Positions 9,678 through 17,147 of a stretch of 64,000 nucleotides of DNA are shown piece by piece. Made by a program: the position numbers and the translations under genes. Numbering within the stretch: position 1 is the stretch's first letter; every line of letters starts with the position of its first letter. Below the pieces are notes generated by a model, which saw only the letters and a list, made by a program, of their open reading frames with translations, was not told the DNA's origin and did not search any database. This stretch comes from JAWPMT01 sp965601475 (GTDB taxonomy: Bacteria; Bacteroidota; Bacteroidia; Cytophagales; Cyclobacteriaceae). The stretch is taken from NCBI GenBank assembly GCA_965601475.1, contig OZ271832.1, forward strand, positions 1,798,001-1,862,000, written 5' to 3'.

Positions 9678-10888
9678 CGATCGACTTCACCCATGACAAA
9701 ATCCAGAGAACCCACAATCGCAATCAAATCCGAAACCATGACTCCTCTGCTGATTTCCGGCAGAACGGAAAGGTTGACAAAACTGCATCCCCGGGCTTTG
9801 CAACGGAAAGGGACGTCTGATTTGCCATCGGCACGGAAGAAGAAACCCAACTCACCTTTGGGATTTTCAGCACGCACATAAAAATCTTGTGCTTTGGGCC
9901 TGATTTTCTTGGGGGCCAATGCCCGAGGATCAAAGTCTCTGGTCCTCTTGTGATCTCCCTGTAGTTGATCCAGGCATTGTTGAATAATCCTGACTGACTC
10001 GCGACACTCTTGCATGCGCACCCAGGTTCGATCCCAGCAGTCACCAACTGCACCGGCCTCACCAGTACCAATAGGCACATCGAATTCCAGCTCCGGGTAA
10101 ACACTGTAGCCATCTATTTTTCTCAGATCCATTGCCAACCCCGAAGCGCGTAGCATGGGCCCGGTTACACCATAGTTAATGGCCAAATCCATAGGAAGAA
10201 CACCGACGTTGGCGGTCCTTTCGATGAAAATCTGATTTGATATAAGTAGACGATGTAAGTTGTCCAATTTGGGTTTCAGGTAGTCGATAAACTCTGAACA
10301 CCTTTGCTCAAAACCTACAGGGAGATCATAAAACAGGCCTCCTACCCAAATGTAATTGTAGAGCATCCGAGCGCCGCAAGTCCACTCAAGCAGTCGCATG
10401 AGGTGCTCCCTATCGCGCATCATCCACAGGAAAGGTGTGAATGCACCGATATCCAGCCCGTATGTACCTATCGCCACAAAGTGGGAGGCAATCCTGTTGA
10501 GTTCAGCTACCAGCACCCTGATGTATTCAATCCGCTTTGGGATCTTGTCTTCGATACCCAACATACGCTCCACACCCATCACGTAGGCATGCTCATTGTT
10601 CATCGCCGCCACGTAGTCCATACGATCTACATAAGGGATGATCTGATTGTAGGGTAGAGCCTCAGCATGCTTTTCGAAACATCGGTGCAGGTAACCCAGA
10701 TGTGGGACCACATCAACCACAATCTCTCCATCAGTAACTACTTCCAATCGTAAGACGCCATGGGTGGAGGGGTGTTGTGGACCAATATTGATGATCATTT
10801 CCCCAGTCTTCAGGTCTTTCTGCTCGTAAGCTAAGGGCTCGGAGTTCCGAAGATGATCAGGATGATATTGATATTGAACTTTGGTCAA
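9674..10888 (-). CDS. nuoD: NADH-quinone oxidoreductase subunit D (49 kDa)
   Basis: This is the complex I peripheral-arm subunit that forms the quinone-binding cavity with NuoB. The 404-residue protein carries the hallmark INIGPQHPSTHGVLRL near residue 32, HLGYLHRCFEKHAE, and an FFFRADGKSDVPFRCKARG segment near the C-terminus. The start is taken as TTG at 10888, 12 bases after nuoC, because the only nearby ATG (codon 31) would cut into the leader that the family normally has. It is a separate gene, not a NuoCD fusion. It is followed by nnr with a 4-bp overlap. Confidence 0.95.
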   Translation of the reverse strand: MTKVQYQYHPDHLRNSEPLAYEQKDLKTGEMIINIGPQHPSTHGVLRLEVVTDGEIVVDVVPHLGYLHRCFEKHAEALPYNQIIPYVDRMDYVAAMNNEHAYVMGVERMLGIEDKIPKRIEYIRVLVAELNRIASHFVAIGTYGLDIGAFTPFLWMMRDREHLMRLLEWTCGARMLYNYIWVGGLFYDLPVGFEQRCSEFIDYLKPKLDNLHRLLISNQIFIERTANVGVLPMDLAINYGVTGPMLRASGLAMDLRKIDGYSVYPELEFDVPIGTGEAGAVGDCWDRTWVRMQECRESVRIIQQCLDQLQGDHKRTRDFDPRALAPKKIRPKAQDFYVRAENPKGELGFFFRADGKSDVPFRCKARGCSFVNLSVLPEISRGVMVSDLIAIVGSLDFVMGEVDR

Positions 10889-10900
10889 TGGTCTGAGACT

Positions 10901-11374
10901 TTAGTATTTGACTTTTACGCCATGATAATATTGCTGTTCATCGTAGTCTTTGCGCAATGGGTGTCCTTCCCAGTCGTTTGGAAGCAGTATCCTGCGCAAA
11001 TCAGGATGCCCCTCAAACTGGATACCCAGTAAATCGTATACCTCACGCTCATGCCAGTTGGCGGTCCGCCAGATCGACGAGATTGTAGGTACCACAGCTT
11101 GCTCACGGGGTAATGAAACCTGTAGGCCGAGTTGCACATTGGTAGGAATGGAATAGAGGTGGTAAATCACATCCATGGTGCCAGCATCCGGTCCATTGTC
11201 TATCCCGGTAATACTGGACAGCAGATCGAAGTAGCATCTGGGGTCAGTATGGAGGAACTGGCAAATTTCGAAAAGACGTCCCACCGGGACTATTAGCGTC
11301 TGAGGAAAGCTGTCTTCCTTCACCTCAAGGGTGGAATCGGTGAATTCTTGCTCCAAGATCGTTTTGATCTCCAT
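10901..11374 (-). CDS. nuoC: NADH-quinone oxidoreductase subunit C (30 kDa)
   Basis: The protein is about 157 residues from the ATG at 11374; an in-frame TTG lies 18 bases upstream. The C-terminal signature of the 30-kDa subunit is present: NWHEREVYDLLGIQFEGHPDLRRILLP, then DWEGHPLRKDY. It is a peripheral-arm subunit of complex I that packs against NuoD. About 170 bp with no open frame separate it from nuoB, the longest gap in this operon. That spacer could hold an internal signal, but I see no clear promoter or terminator in it. Confidence 0.95.
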   Translation of the reverse strand: MEIKTILEQEFTDSTLEVKEDSFPQTLIVPVGRLFEICQFLHTDPRCYFDLLSSITGIDNGPDAGTMDVIYHLYSIPTNVQLGLQVSLPREQAVVPTISSIWRTANWHEREVYDLLGIQFEGHPDLRRILLPNDWEGHPLRKDYDEQQYYHGVKVKY

Positions 11375-11543
11375 TTTCTGCGAGTTATTCAAACTAAGTT
11401 AGACCATTTCATCAAAGGCTCGGAGGAACTACCGTGGCAAAAATAGACCGGATAGAGGTGGTATCTGGATGCACATCCGGATTTAGCCGATAGCCGGAAT
11501 ATCTGGTCAAAGTGATAGTGACCGTTCTCTTCTAAACGGATGG

Positions 11544-12062
11544 TCAACCCGCTGCGGCTTTGAGCTTCATGATGGCTGAGGGCTTCATGAGGCTCTCACC
11601 ACGTATTTTTTCTTGTAGCTTCATGATCCCCCCTATCAAGGCTTCGGGTCGAGGTGGACAGCCGGGTACATATACATCTACCGGGATAATCCGATCAACG
11701 CCCTTCACCACGTGGTAGCCATGTTCCCAATAGGGACCTCCGCAATTGGAACAGGACCCCATGGAGATCACGTACCTGGGTTCAGCCATTTGTTCATAGA
11801 GGCGGCGGACTCGATCGGCCATTTTGAACGTTACTGTACCCGCCACAATCATGACGTCTGACTGCCGAGGCGAAGCTCTCGGAAATACACCCAACCTGTC
11901 AAGGTCGTATCCACTGGTCATAGTAGACATCATTTCGATGGCACAACAAGCCAAACCAAAACCCATTGGCCATAGACTTGAAAGCCGGGCCCAATTGATA
12001 ACGTCATCAACTTTGGTGATGATGACCCCTCCTTGCTCGAATTGATGATCCAGTATGCCCAT
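11544..12062 (-). CDS. nuoB: NADH-quinone oxidoreductase subunit B (PSST)
   Basis: This 172-residue subunit carries the terminal N2 [4Fe-4S] cluster that reduces quinone. All four ligand cysteines are visible: the adjacent pair Cys39-Cys40 in GLACCAIEMM, Cys104 in SMGSCSNCGG, and Cys135 in YVPGCPPRPEAL. The length and motifs are typical of the family. Its start follows the nuoA stop after one base, indicating co-translation. Confidence 0.97.
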   Translation of the reverse strand: MGILDHQFEQGGVIITKVDDVINWARLSSLWPMGFGLACCAIEMMSTMTSGYDLDRLGVFPRASPRQSDVMIVAGTVTFKMADRVRRLYEQMAEPRYVISMGSCSNCGGPYWEHGYHVVKGVDRIIPVDVYVPGCPPRPEALIGGIMKLQEKIRGESLMKPSAIMKLKAAAG

Positions 12063-12063
12063 G

Positions 12064-12537
12064 TTATCTCTTACCCATTAGATGCTCGTACGCCTCTTTC
12101 GGAATCTTTGAGGAATAATCACTTTGCCGGACTTTTGGTTTCACCCAATCCAACATTCCTTTTTTCCAAACATACAACAGACCCACAGCCAGCAGACCCA
12201 CGAAGATGAAAGTCTCAATGAGCGCAAATCTGCCCCACAAGCCTTGGGTCAGGTGATTCAGTTGTTCATCTGCAAAGACTGTTGCCCATGGAAATAAGAA
12301 CACCAGTTCCACTTCAAAAAGCAGAAAGATGATCCCAATGACGTAGAAACGGATATTGAAATTGCCCCAGGCAGAGCCTACGGTCTCTTCACCAGATTCG
12401 TAGGTAGTTAGCTTCTCCTTGTTTGGTCGCCTTGGTCGCAACAGCTGACCCGCAAAAAGGGTCAGGAAGATGAATGCCAAGCCTCCTATCAAGAAGAGCA
12501 ATACAGTACCATATCCAGACAATTCCGGCATTTGCAT
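12064..12537 (-). CDS. nuoA: NADH-quinone oxidoreductase subunit A
   Basis: This is a small membrane subunit of complex I of about 157 residues, slightly longer than the classical form because of a charged C-terminal tail. Three membrane spans are visible (near residues 8-30, 65-90 and 98-122). The conserved loop contains YESGEETVGSAW followed by FNIRFYVIGIIFLLFEVE, the family signature. An ATG at 12537 is preferred over the TTG three bases upstream. The gene follows the LON-domain gene by about 30 bp, so the two are probably in one transcript. Confidence 0.93.
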   Translation of the reverse strand: MQMPELSGYGTVLLFLIGGLAFIFLTLFAGQLLRPRRPNKEKLTTYESGEETVGSAWGNFNIRFYVIGIIFLLFEVELVFLFPWATVFADEQLNHLTQGLWGRFALIETFIFVGLLAVGLLYVWKKGMLDWVKPKVRQSDYSSKIPKEAYEHLMGKR

Positions 12538-12568
12538 CAATTTATCAGCTCCGAAGTTAGTGCAGGTT

Positions 12569-13198
12569 TTAGAACTTCAAAGGATCCAGATGCTTGAAGT
12601 GGCCGTTGAGGCGAATTCGTTCGCGGGCATGTTCGGCGCGTTCCAGGGCCGGCAAGATCTTTTTCAGGTGATTGATGGCAAACATCTGCCGATCACTTTC
12701 TGAAGGTAGTTTGAGTAGCTCATATTCCTCTTCAAGCTTCAGTCCAATCTTGTGAGCTACAGAAAAAACGGTAAGGTTTTCATCAATTTCTATTTGATCG
12801 GCCATCTGCAACCATGTGAACAATTCAGAACACAAGTCCATTAGCCTTATCTTCAGCTCGGGATCCTCGGTATCGTCGAGCTTCATCATTCGGACCTTAC
12901 CTCCTGCATATAGCTTACCCTGCCAAGGATTTTCAAAGTTTCTGACCTCAAAGACATCGAGTGCTTCTGTTTTGATGTCCATGCGGCCATCGTCGTACTT
13001 CTTGGTGATCTCGGTGATTTGCACTTCCGTGCCCATTTCAACCTTGTTGAGAACATAGCTTGGAATTCCGAAACGTTCGTCCCCTATGAGGCAGTCATTG
13101 ATGAGTTGTTTGTAGCGAGGTTCAAAAATGTGCAGATTCAGCTCTTCCCCCGGAAAAACGACAATGTTAAGTGGAAATAAGGGGATTTCTTTGTCCAT
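12569..13198 (-). CDS. LON peptidase substrate-binding domain protein
   Basis: The 209-residue protein corresponds to the N-terminal substrate-binding domain of Lon protease without the AAA or protease domains. The start PLFPLNIVVFPGEELNLHIFEPRYKQLI is characteristic. The C-terminal third is helical (EEEYELLKLPSESDRQMFAINHLKKILP), as in the full-length protein. Stand-alone versions are common in bacteria and have no settled function. It is the first gene of the minus-strand nuo run and is divergent from a small membrane protein. Confidence 0.9.
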   Translation of the reverse strand: MDKEIPLFPLNIVVFPGEELNLHIFEPRYKQLINDCLIGDERFGIPSYVLNKVEMGTEVQITEITKKYDDGRMDIKTEALDVFEVRNFENPWQGKLYAGGKVRMMKLDDTEDPELKIRLMDLCSELFTWLQMADQIEIDENLTVFSVAHKIGLKLEEEYELLKLPSESDRQMFAINHLKKILPALERAEHARERIRLNGHFKHLDPLKF

Positions 13199-13225
13199 GA
13201 TTTACTTATAACCTTACGAATCGAA

Positions 13226-13705
13226 TTGGGTTCAGAAAAACTAAAATTGAAGAAAGGAAAGAGGAAAATCGTCCTGGGTCAGGGTCGTGTTTTCCCAATG
13301 ACAATGAGGCTGCTGCTTACTGGCTTGACCATCGGACTGATTTTCGTGATGTTCGATAAGGAGGACGACCTGGGTGTTTTTGTGCCGATTGGCTTTTTTA
13401 TTTTGTCGGGCATTGTCCCTATTTACTGGACTGCTCGCCGGATTTTGGAGATCAACTTTGAGGAATCCGCAATGAAGACCTATGTATGGGCTATGGGGTT
13501 CAAGCTCAACCAAAAGAACCGGCAAAATATGCATTTTGAAAAGCTGGACTTCCGAAAGGTACAAGATGGTGTTCAGGTCTACCTGATCACCTCCAATGAG
13601 GAGAGCGTCTTTTTGCTAAGCCAGGAGTCTGTAGAGGAGGCAACTAAAAAGGTCGAAGGTCTGGGGTTGATTCCTTCATCGGGTATTGAAAAAAAGGCCG
13701 ACTAA
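13226..13705 (+). CDS. Two-span membrane protein, unknown function
   Basis: The protein is up to 159 residues if the TTG at 13226 is used; an ATG at 13298 would give 135. Two adjacent membrane spans (LLLTGLTIGLIFVMF and FVPIGFFILSGIVPIYW) precede a soluble C-terminal domain rich in beta strands (ILEINFEESAMKTYVWAMG, VQVYLITSNEESVFLLSQ), reminiscent of bacterial PH-like domains. The family is not recognised. The lysine-rich N-terminus before the first span argues for the longer form with a cytoplasmic start. The stop codon lies inside a strong terminator hairpin. Confidence 0.65.
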   Translation: MGSEKLKLKKGKRKIVLGQGRVFPMTMRLLLTGLTIGLIFVMFDKEDDLGVFVPIGFFILSGIVPIYWTARRILEINFEESAMKTYVWAMGFKLNQKNRQNMHFEKLDFRKVQDGVQVYLITSNEESVFLLSQESVEEATKKVEGLGLIPSSGIEKKAD

Positions 13706-13716
13706 GCCGGCCTTTT
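13692..13716. terminator. Bidirectional rho-independent terminator
   Basis: A perfect 9-bp stem (AAAAGGCCG / CGGCCTTTT) with a 7-base loop lies between two converging genes and includes the stop codon of the upstream plus-strand gene. A-rich and T-rich flanks on both sides let it serve both strands. Confidence 0.85.
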
Positions 13717-13741
13717 CAATTACTCAAATTGGATTAACTAT

Positions 13742-14335
13742 TTAGGCGGTGGCATAAGTTCTTCCTTCGCCAGCCTCAGACAAGGGGATGCATGCTTCCC
13801 ATTGGCCAGGGACCAACTGATATTGCAGAATTTGCGTGGCTCCATATTCCGAGGTAAAGAAGCCAATCAATGTCAACTCCTTCACACTCCAAAAGAAGGG
13901 TGGTTCCTGATCCCATGCCTTTTGGTTTTCCCTATTGACGATGAAGTCGTTCTTCTCCTTTGCCACGGACAGCTTCTCTTCTGCCGTAAGCTCATGAAAG
14001 GCCTTATCATATTTCTGCTCTATTTCCTGTATGAAAGCATCAAGACCAGCCATAAATCTATCTTGATCCTTTTCCTTGAAGAAGGCGCCCACCATCCGCT
14101 CCACGAACTCAGGAACGCCCAGATCCTTCGCGCCAAGGGTATCGGTGGCAGGATAGATGGTTTCGCTCAATTCCTGAATGGTGAGTGCTTGGATTTTGGA
14201 GAAAAATGATGGTGTCCATCCGGGCTTTGCTTCGGGAGCACAGCCCTGCATAACCCCCAATATCGTTGGAGCCGAAATGGCGCCCCCCATAAAATATGCT
14301 GCCTTTTTCAAGGCTTCTCTTCTGTTGATAGCCAT
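13742..14335 (-). CDS. Gluconate 2-dehydrogenase subunit 3 family protein (Tat-exported)
   Basis: The protein is about 197 residues from the ATG at 14335. It opens with a twin-arginine-type leader (NRREALKKAAYFMGGAISAPTIL) and then has the subunit-3 pattern LTIQELSETIYPATDTLGAKDLGVPEFVERMVGAFF. This family is the small partner of membrane-bound GMC-type sugar dehydrogenases and helps export or cofactor loading of the catalytic subunit. It starts 11 bp after the GMC gene, so the two are one operon. An upstream ATG at 14452 would overlap the GMC gene and place the Tat motif deep inside, so it was rejected. Confidence 0.9.
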   Translation of the reverse strand: MAINRREALKKAAYFMGGAISAPTILGVMQGCAPEAKPGWTPSFFSKIQALTIQELSETIYPATDTLGAKDLGVPEFVERMVGAFFKEKDQDRFMAGLDAFIQEIEQKYDKAFHELTAEEKLSVAKEKNDFIVNRENQKAWDQEPPFFWSVKELTLIGFFTSEYGATQILQYQLVPGQWEACIPLSEAGEGRTYATA

Positions 14336-14346
14336 CTTTTTTCCTT

Positions 14347-16047
14347 TTAGAGATTTCGTCTGTTCAATTCCTTCACTGCATAGTCTGCTGCCCTCGCAGT
14401 AAGGGCCATGTAAGTAAGCGAGGGATTTTGACAAGCTGCTGAGGTCATACATGCACCGTCGGTGACGAACACATTTTTCACTTCATGCACTTGATTCCAC
14501 TTGTTTAGCACCGATGTTTTCGGATCTCTCCCCATTCTAGCCGTACCCATTTCGTGGATACCAAGACCAGGTCCTCCCCCTCTATCGTACATGGTGACGT
14601 TCTTGAGACCGGCGGCCTCCAGCATCTCAGCGGCTTGCTCCTTCATATCCTGGCGCATTTTCATCTCATTTTCTTTGAACTCGCAATCGATCTTGAACGT
14701 CGGAAGGCCATGCTTGTCGAGCTTGGATTCATCTAACTCCACTTTGTTTTCATGATAAGGCAAGTGCTCACCAAAACCAGAAAAGCCCATGCGCCATGCA
14801 CCGGGTGTGGTGATTTGCTCTTTCAACTCTTCGCCAACACCAAGCTCAGCGACAGCGGATTGCCAGCCATTGCGACCGCCTCCGCCTTGATAGCCATAGC
14901 CACGAAGGAAGTCCTGGTCCTGCTTTCCGATATTTCTAAATCGCGGGACGTAGATGCCGTTGGCCCTTCGGCCGTAGTAGTATTGATCCTCAAAACCCTC
15001 ATAATCGCCATAGGCTCCTATTTGAAAATGGTGGTCCATCAGATTATGTCCCAATTCTCCCGAAGCATTACCCATACCTTCAGGATGATACTCGCTCTTC
15101 GAATTCATCAAGATCCAGGTACTTCCCAGGGCTGAGGCATTTAGAAACACGATCTTCGCAAAAAATTCCTGCACTTCTCCGGTTTCAGCGTCTTGCACAC
15201 GCACACCCGTAGCCTTCCTTGTTTCCGGATCATAAAGGACCTCAGTTACAATAGAGTTGGGTCGCAGGGTCATATTCCCTGTAGCTACTGCAGCAGGAAG
15301 GGTAGAAGACTGTGAGCTGAAATAGCCGCCAAATGGGCACCCTCTCATACACATGTTTCTGTAGTGGCATCGCTGACGACCATTATGATCTTGGGTAAGG
15401 TTCGCCACACGCCCGATGGTCATAATACGATCGGTGTACTTTTCAGCAATTTTGTCTCTTACATGTTCCTCGATGCAGTTCATGTCCATAGGGGGCAAAA
15501 AGTTGCCATCGGGTAATTGCGAAAGGCCTTCCTTCTTGCCGCTAATGCCTGCAAATCCCTCAACATAAGTATACCAAGGCGCAAGATCTTCGTATCTAAT
15601 TGGCCAGTCCACCCCATAGCCATCTTTGGCATTGGCCTCAAAGTCCAACTGACCCAGCCTATAGCTTTGACGGCCCCACAGTAAAGACCGACCTCCTACA
15701 TGGTAACCTCTGATCCAGTCAAATCGCTTAACTTCAGTGTAAGGGTGTTCCGTATCCTTGACCCACCAGTGCTTTGTGGAATGACGCATGGTATACCCCG
15801 TGCGGCTCTGAACCTGGTAGTCCTTCAGCTCTTCCCGGGATAGCCGATCTCCATTGGGTAGTTCCCAGGGTGGCGTGTTCATCGTCGGATAATCCTTCTG
15901 ATGTTCCACCATTCTACCACGCTCAAGCACAAGGGTCTTCAATCCCTTCTCCGTCAATTCCTTGGCCGCCCAGCCTCCGCTGATACCCGTACCCACCACT
16001 ATCGCATCATAGGTCTGCTGTGCCGTCGCTTTGAGATTAAGATTCAT
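14347..16047 (-). CDS. GMC family oxidoreductase (sugar dehydrogenase type)
   Basis: The 566-residue flavoprotein has the FAD dinucleotide-binding motif VVGTGISGGWAAKELTEKG near residue 17 and VLERG at the end of the second strand. The C-terminal GMC part includes HEMGTARMG and VTDGACMTSAACQNPSLTYMALTARAA. It lacks its own signal peptide. With the adjacent Tat-leader subunit 3 it would be exported as a folded complex. Homologous pairs are gluconate, sorbitol or glucoside-3 dehydrogenases passing electrons to a cytochrome or quinone. No cytochrome gene is adjacent. The exact sugar substrate is not visible. Confidence 0.9.
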   Translation of the reverse strand: MNLNLKATAQQTYDAIVVGTGISGGWAAKELTEKGLKTLVLERGRMVEHQKDYPTMNTPPWELPNGDRLSREELKDYQVQSRTGYTMRHSTKHWWVKDTEHPYTEVKRFDWIRGYHVGGRSLLWGRQSYRLGQLDFEANAKDGYGVDWPIRYEDLAPWYTYVEGFAGISGKKEGLSQLPDGNFLPPMDMNCIEEHVRDKIAEKYTDRIMTIGRVANLTQDHNGRQRCHYRNMCMRGCPFGGYFSSQSSTLPAAVATGNMTLRPNSIVTEVLYDPETRKATGVRVQDAETGEVQEFFAKIVFLNASALGSTWILMNSKSEYHPEGMGNASGELGHNLMDHHFQIGAYGDYEGFEDQYYYGRRANGIYVPRFRNIGKQDQDFLRGYGYQGGGGRNGWQSAVAELGVGEELKEQITTPGAWRMGFSGFGEHLPYHENKVELDESKLDKHGLPTFKIDCEFKENEMKMRQDMKEQAAEMLEAAGLKNVTMYDRGGGPGLGIHEMGTARMGRDPKTSVLNKWNQVHEVKNVFVTDGACMTSAACQNPSLTYMALTARAADYAVKELNRRNL

Positions 16048-16232
16048 TTACTAAAATTGTTTTGTGATTCACGAAGGCGCGGGCAAAGCGCTTTTTCCTT
16101 CTCATCGATAAGTTAAAGTATAAAATAAATGTTAATGAAACGGACTAAATAATTTCAAAGTCATCATGAAATCGATTGCGGATAGTCACGGATTACAAAA
16201 ATTTAAATAGCGTTACATCTTTTTACCTGCCC

Positions 16233-17102
16233 ATGGACATGATTACCCGAAAAGAGGCTTTAAAGAAAATTGCGGTCGGATCTACCCTACCCTTGTTTGT
16301 GCCAGCCCTGGCTGCAAAGGGCGAAAGCCAGATATCTAAGAAAGGAAAGATTAAACATTCCGTCTGCAAATGGCCATATCCCAATCACTCCCTGGAACAA
16401 ATGTGTGAAGCTGCCCAGGAATATGGCATAGCGTCGGTTGAACTCCTGGATACCGATCAATGGGCGACTGTAGGGCGGTATGGTTTGACATGCGCCATGG
16501 CCAATGGCAGTCCCTTGCATATCACCAAAGGCTTCAACAATCCAAGCTTTCATCCACAATTGCTGGATGATTACCAAAGCATCATCCCCAAGGCTGCTGA
16601 GGCTGGATTGAAAAATGTCATATGCTTTTCTGGCAACAGAAATGGGCTGGATGATGAAACCGGACTCGAAAACTGTGCCATCGGTTTGGAGCCGGTTCTG
16701 GAAATGGCGAAAGCTCATGACATTACCATTTGTATGGAGTTGCTGAATTCCAAGGTAGACCACATAGATTACCAGTGCGACCGTACACATTGGGGTGTGA
16801 CGCTTTGTGAAAAACTGGGTAGTGACAACTTTCGATTGCTTTATGACATCTATCACATGCAAATCATGGAAGGAGATATCATTGCTACAATTCGAAAATA
16901 TCATCCCTACATTGGTCACTACCATACCGGAGGAGTACCAGGTAGAAACGAAATTGACGAAACACAGGAGCTCTACTACCCCGCAATCATGAAAGCCATT
17001 GTCGAAACAGGATTTCAGGGTTATGTGGCGCAGGAGTTCATTCCTGCCTCAGACAAACCCCTAACCTCGCTAAGGAAAGCTGTTGAAATTTGTGATGTGT
17101 AG
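16233..17102 (+). CDS. Hydroxypyruvate isomerase-like TIM barrel protein with export leader
   Basis: The 289-residue protein begins with a Tat-like leader (TRKEALKKIAVGSTLPLFVPALA), so the mature enzyme is likely periplasmic. The rest matches the AP-endonuclease-2/sugar isomerase fold closest to hydroxypyruvate isomerase: YDIYHMQIMEGD, IGHYHTGGVPGRNE and a final AQEF. Candidate metal ligands are Glu169, Asp205, His231 and Glu268. It is divergent from the GMC/subunit-3 pair, and all three could act on oxidised sugars. In other bacteria related barrels isomerise or cleave 3-keto-glycosides. That role is inference; export argues against a classical Hyi role. Confidence 0.8.
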   Translation: MDMITRKEALKKIAVGSTLPLFVPALAAKGESQISKKGKIKHSVCKWPYPNHSLEQMCEAAQEYGIASVELLDTDQWATVGRYGLTCAMANGSPLHITKGFNNPSFHPQLLDDYQSIIPKAAEAGLKNVICFSGNRNGLDDETGLENCAIGLEPVLEMAKAHDITICMELLNSKVDHIDYQCDRTHWGVTLCEKLGSDNFRLLYDIYHMQIMEGDIIATIRKYHPYIGHYHTGGVPGRNEIDETQELYYPAIMKAIVETGFQGYVAQEFIPASDKPLTSLRKAVEICDV

Positions 17103-17103
17103 A

Positions 17104-17123
17104 GAGGGCTGCTTTGACACAGC
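17104..17123. terminator. Small hairpin between converging genes
   Basis: A 6-bp stem (GGGCTG / CAGCCC) with an 8-base loop lies directly after the isomerase-like gene and before the 3' end of icd. There is no strong T-run, so termination here is only a possibility. Confidence 0.3.
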
Positions 17124-17147
17124 CCCGTTATCACATGCTACGCCCTG

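Noticed and set aside
11393..11543. Possible small gene or riboswitch between nuoC and nuoB
   Set aside because: There is no supported frame and only a weak GGATG/CATCC pairing with a loop too short to form.
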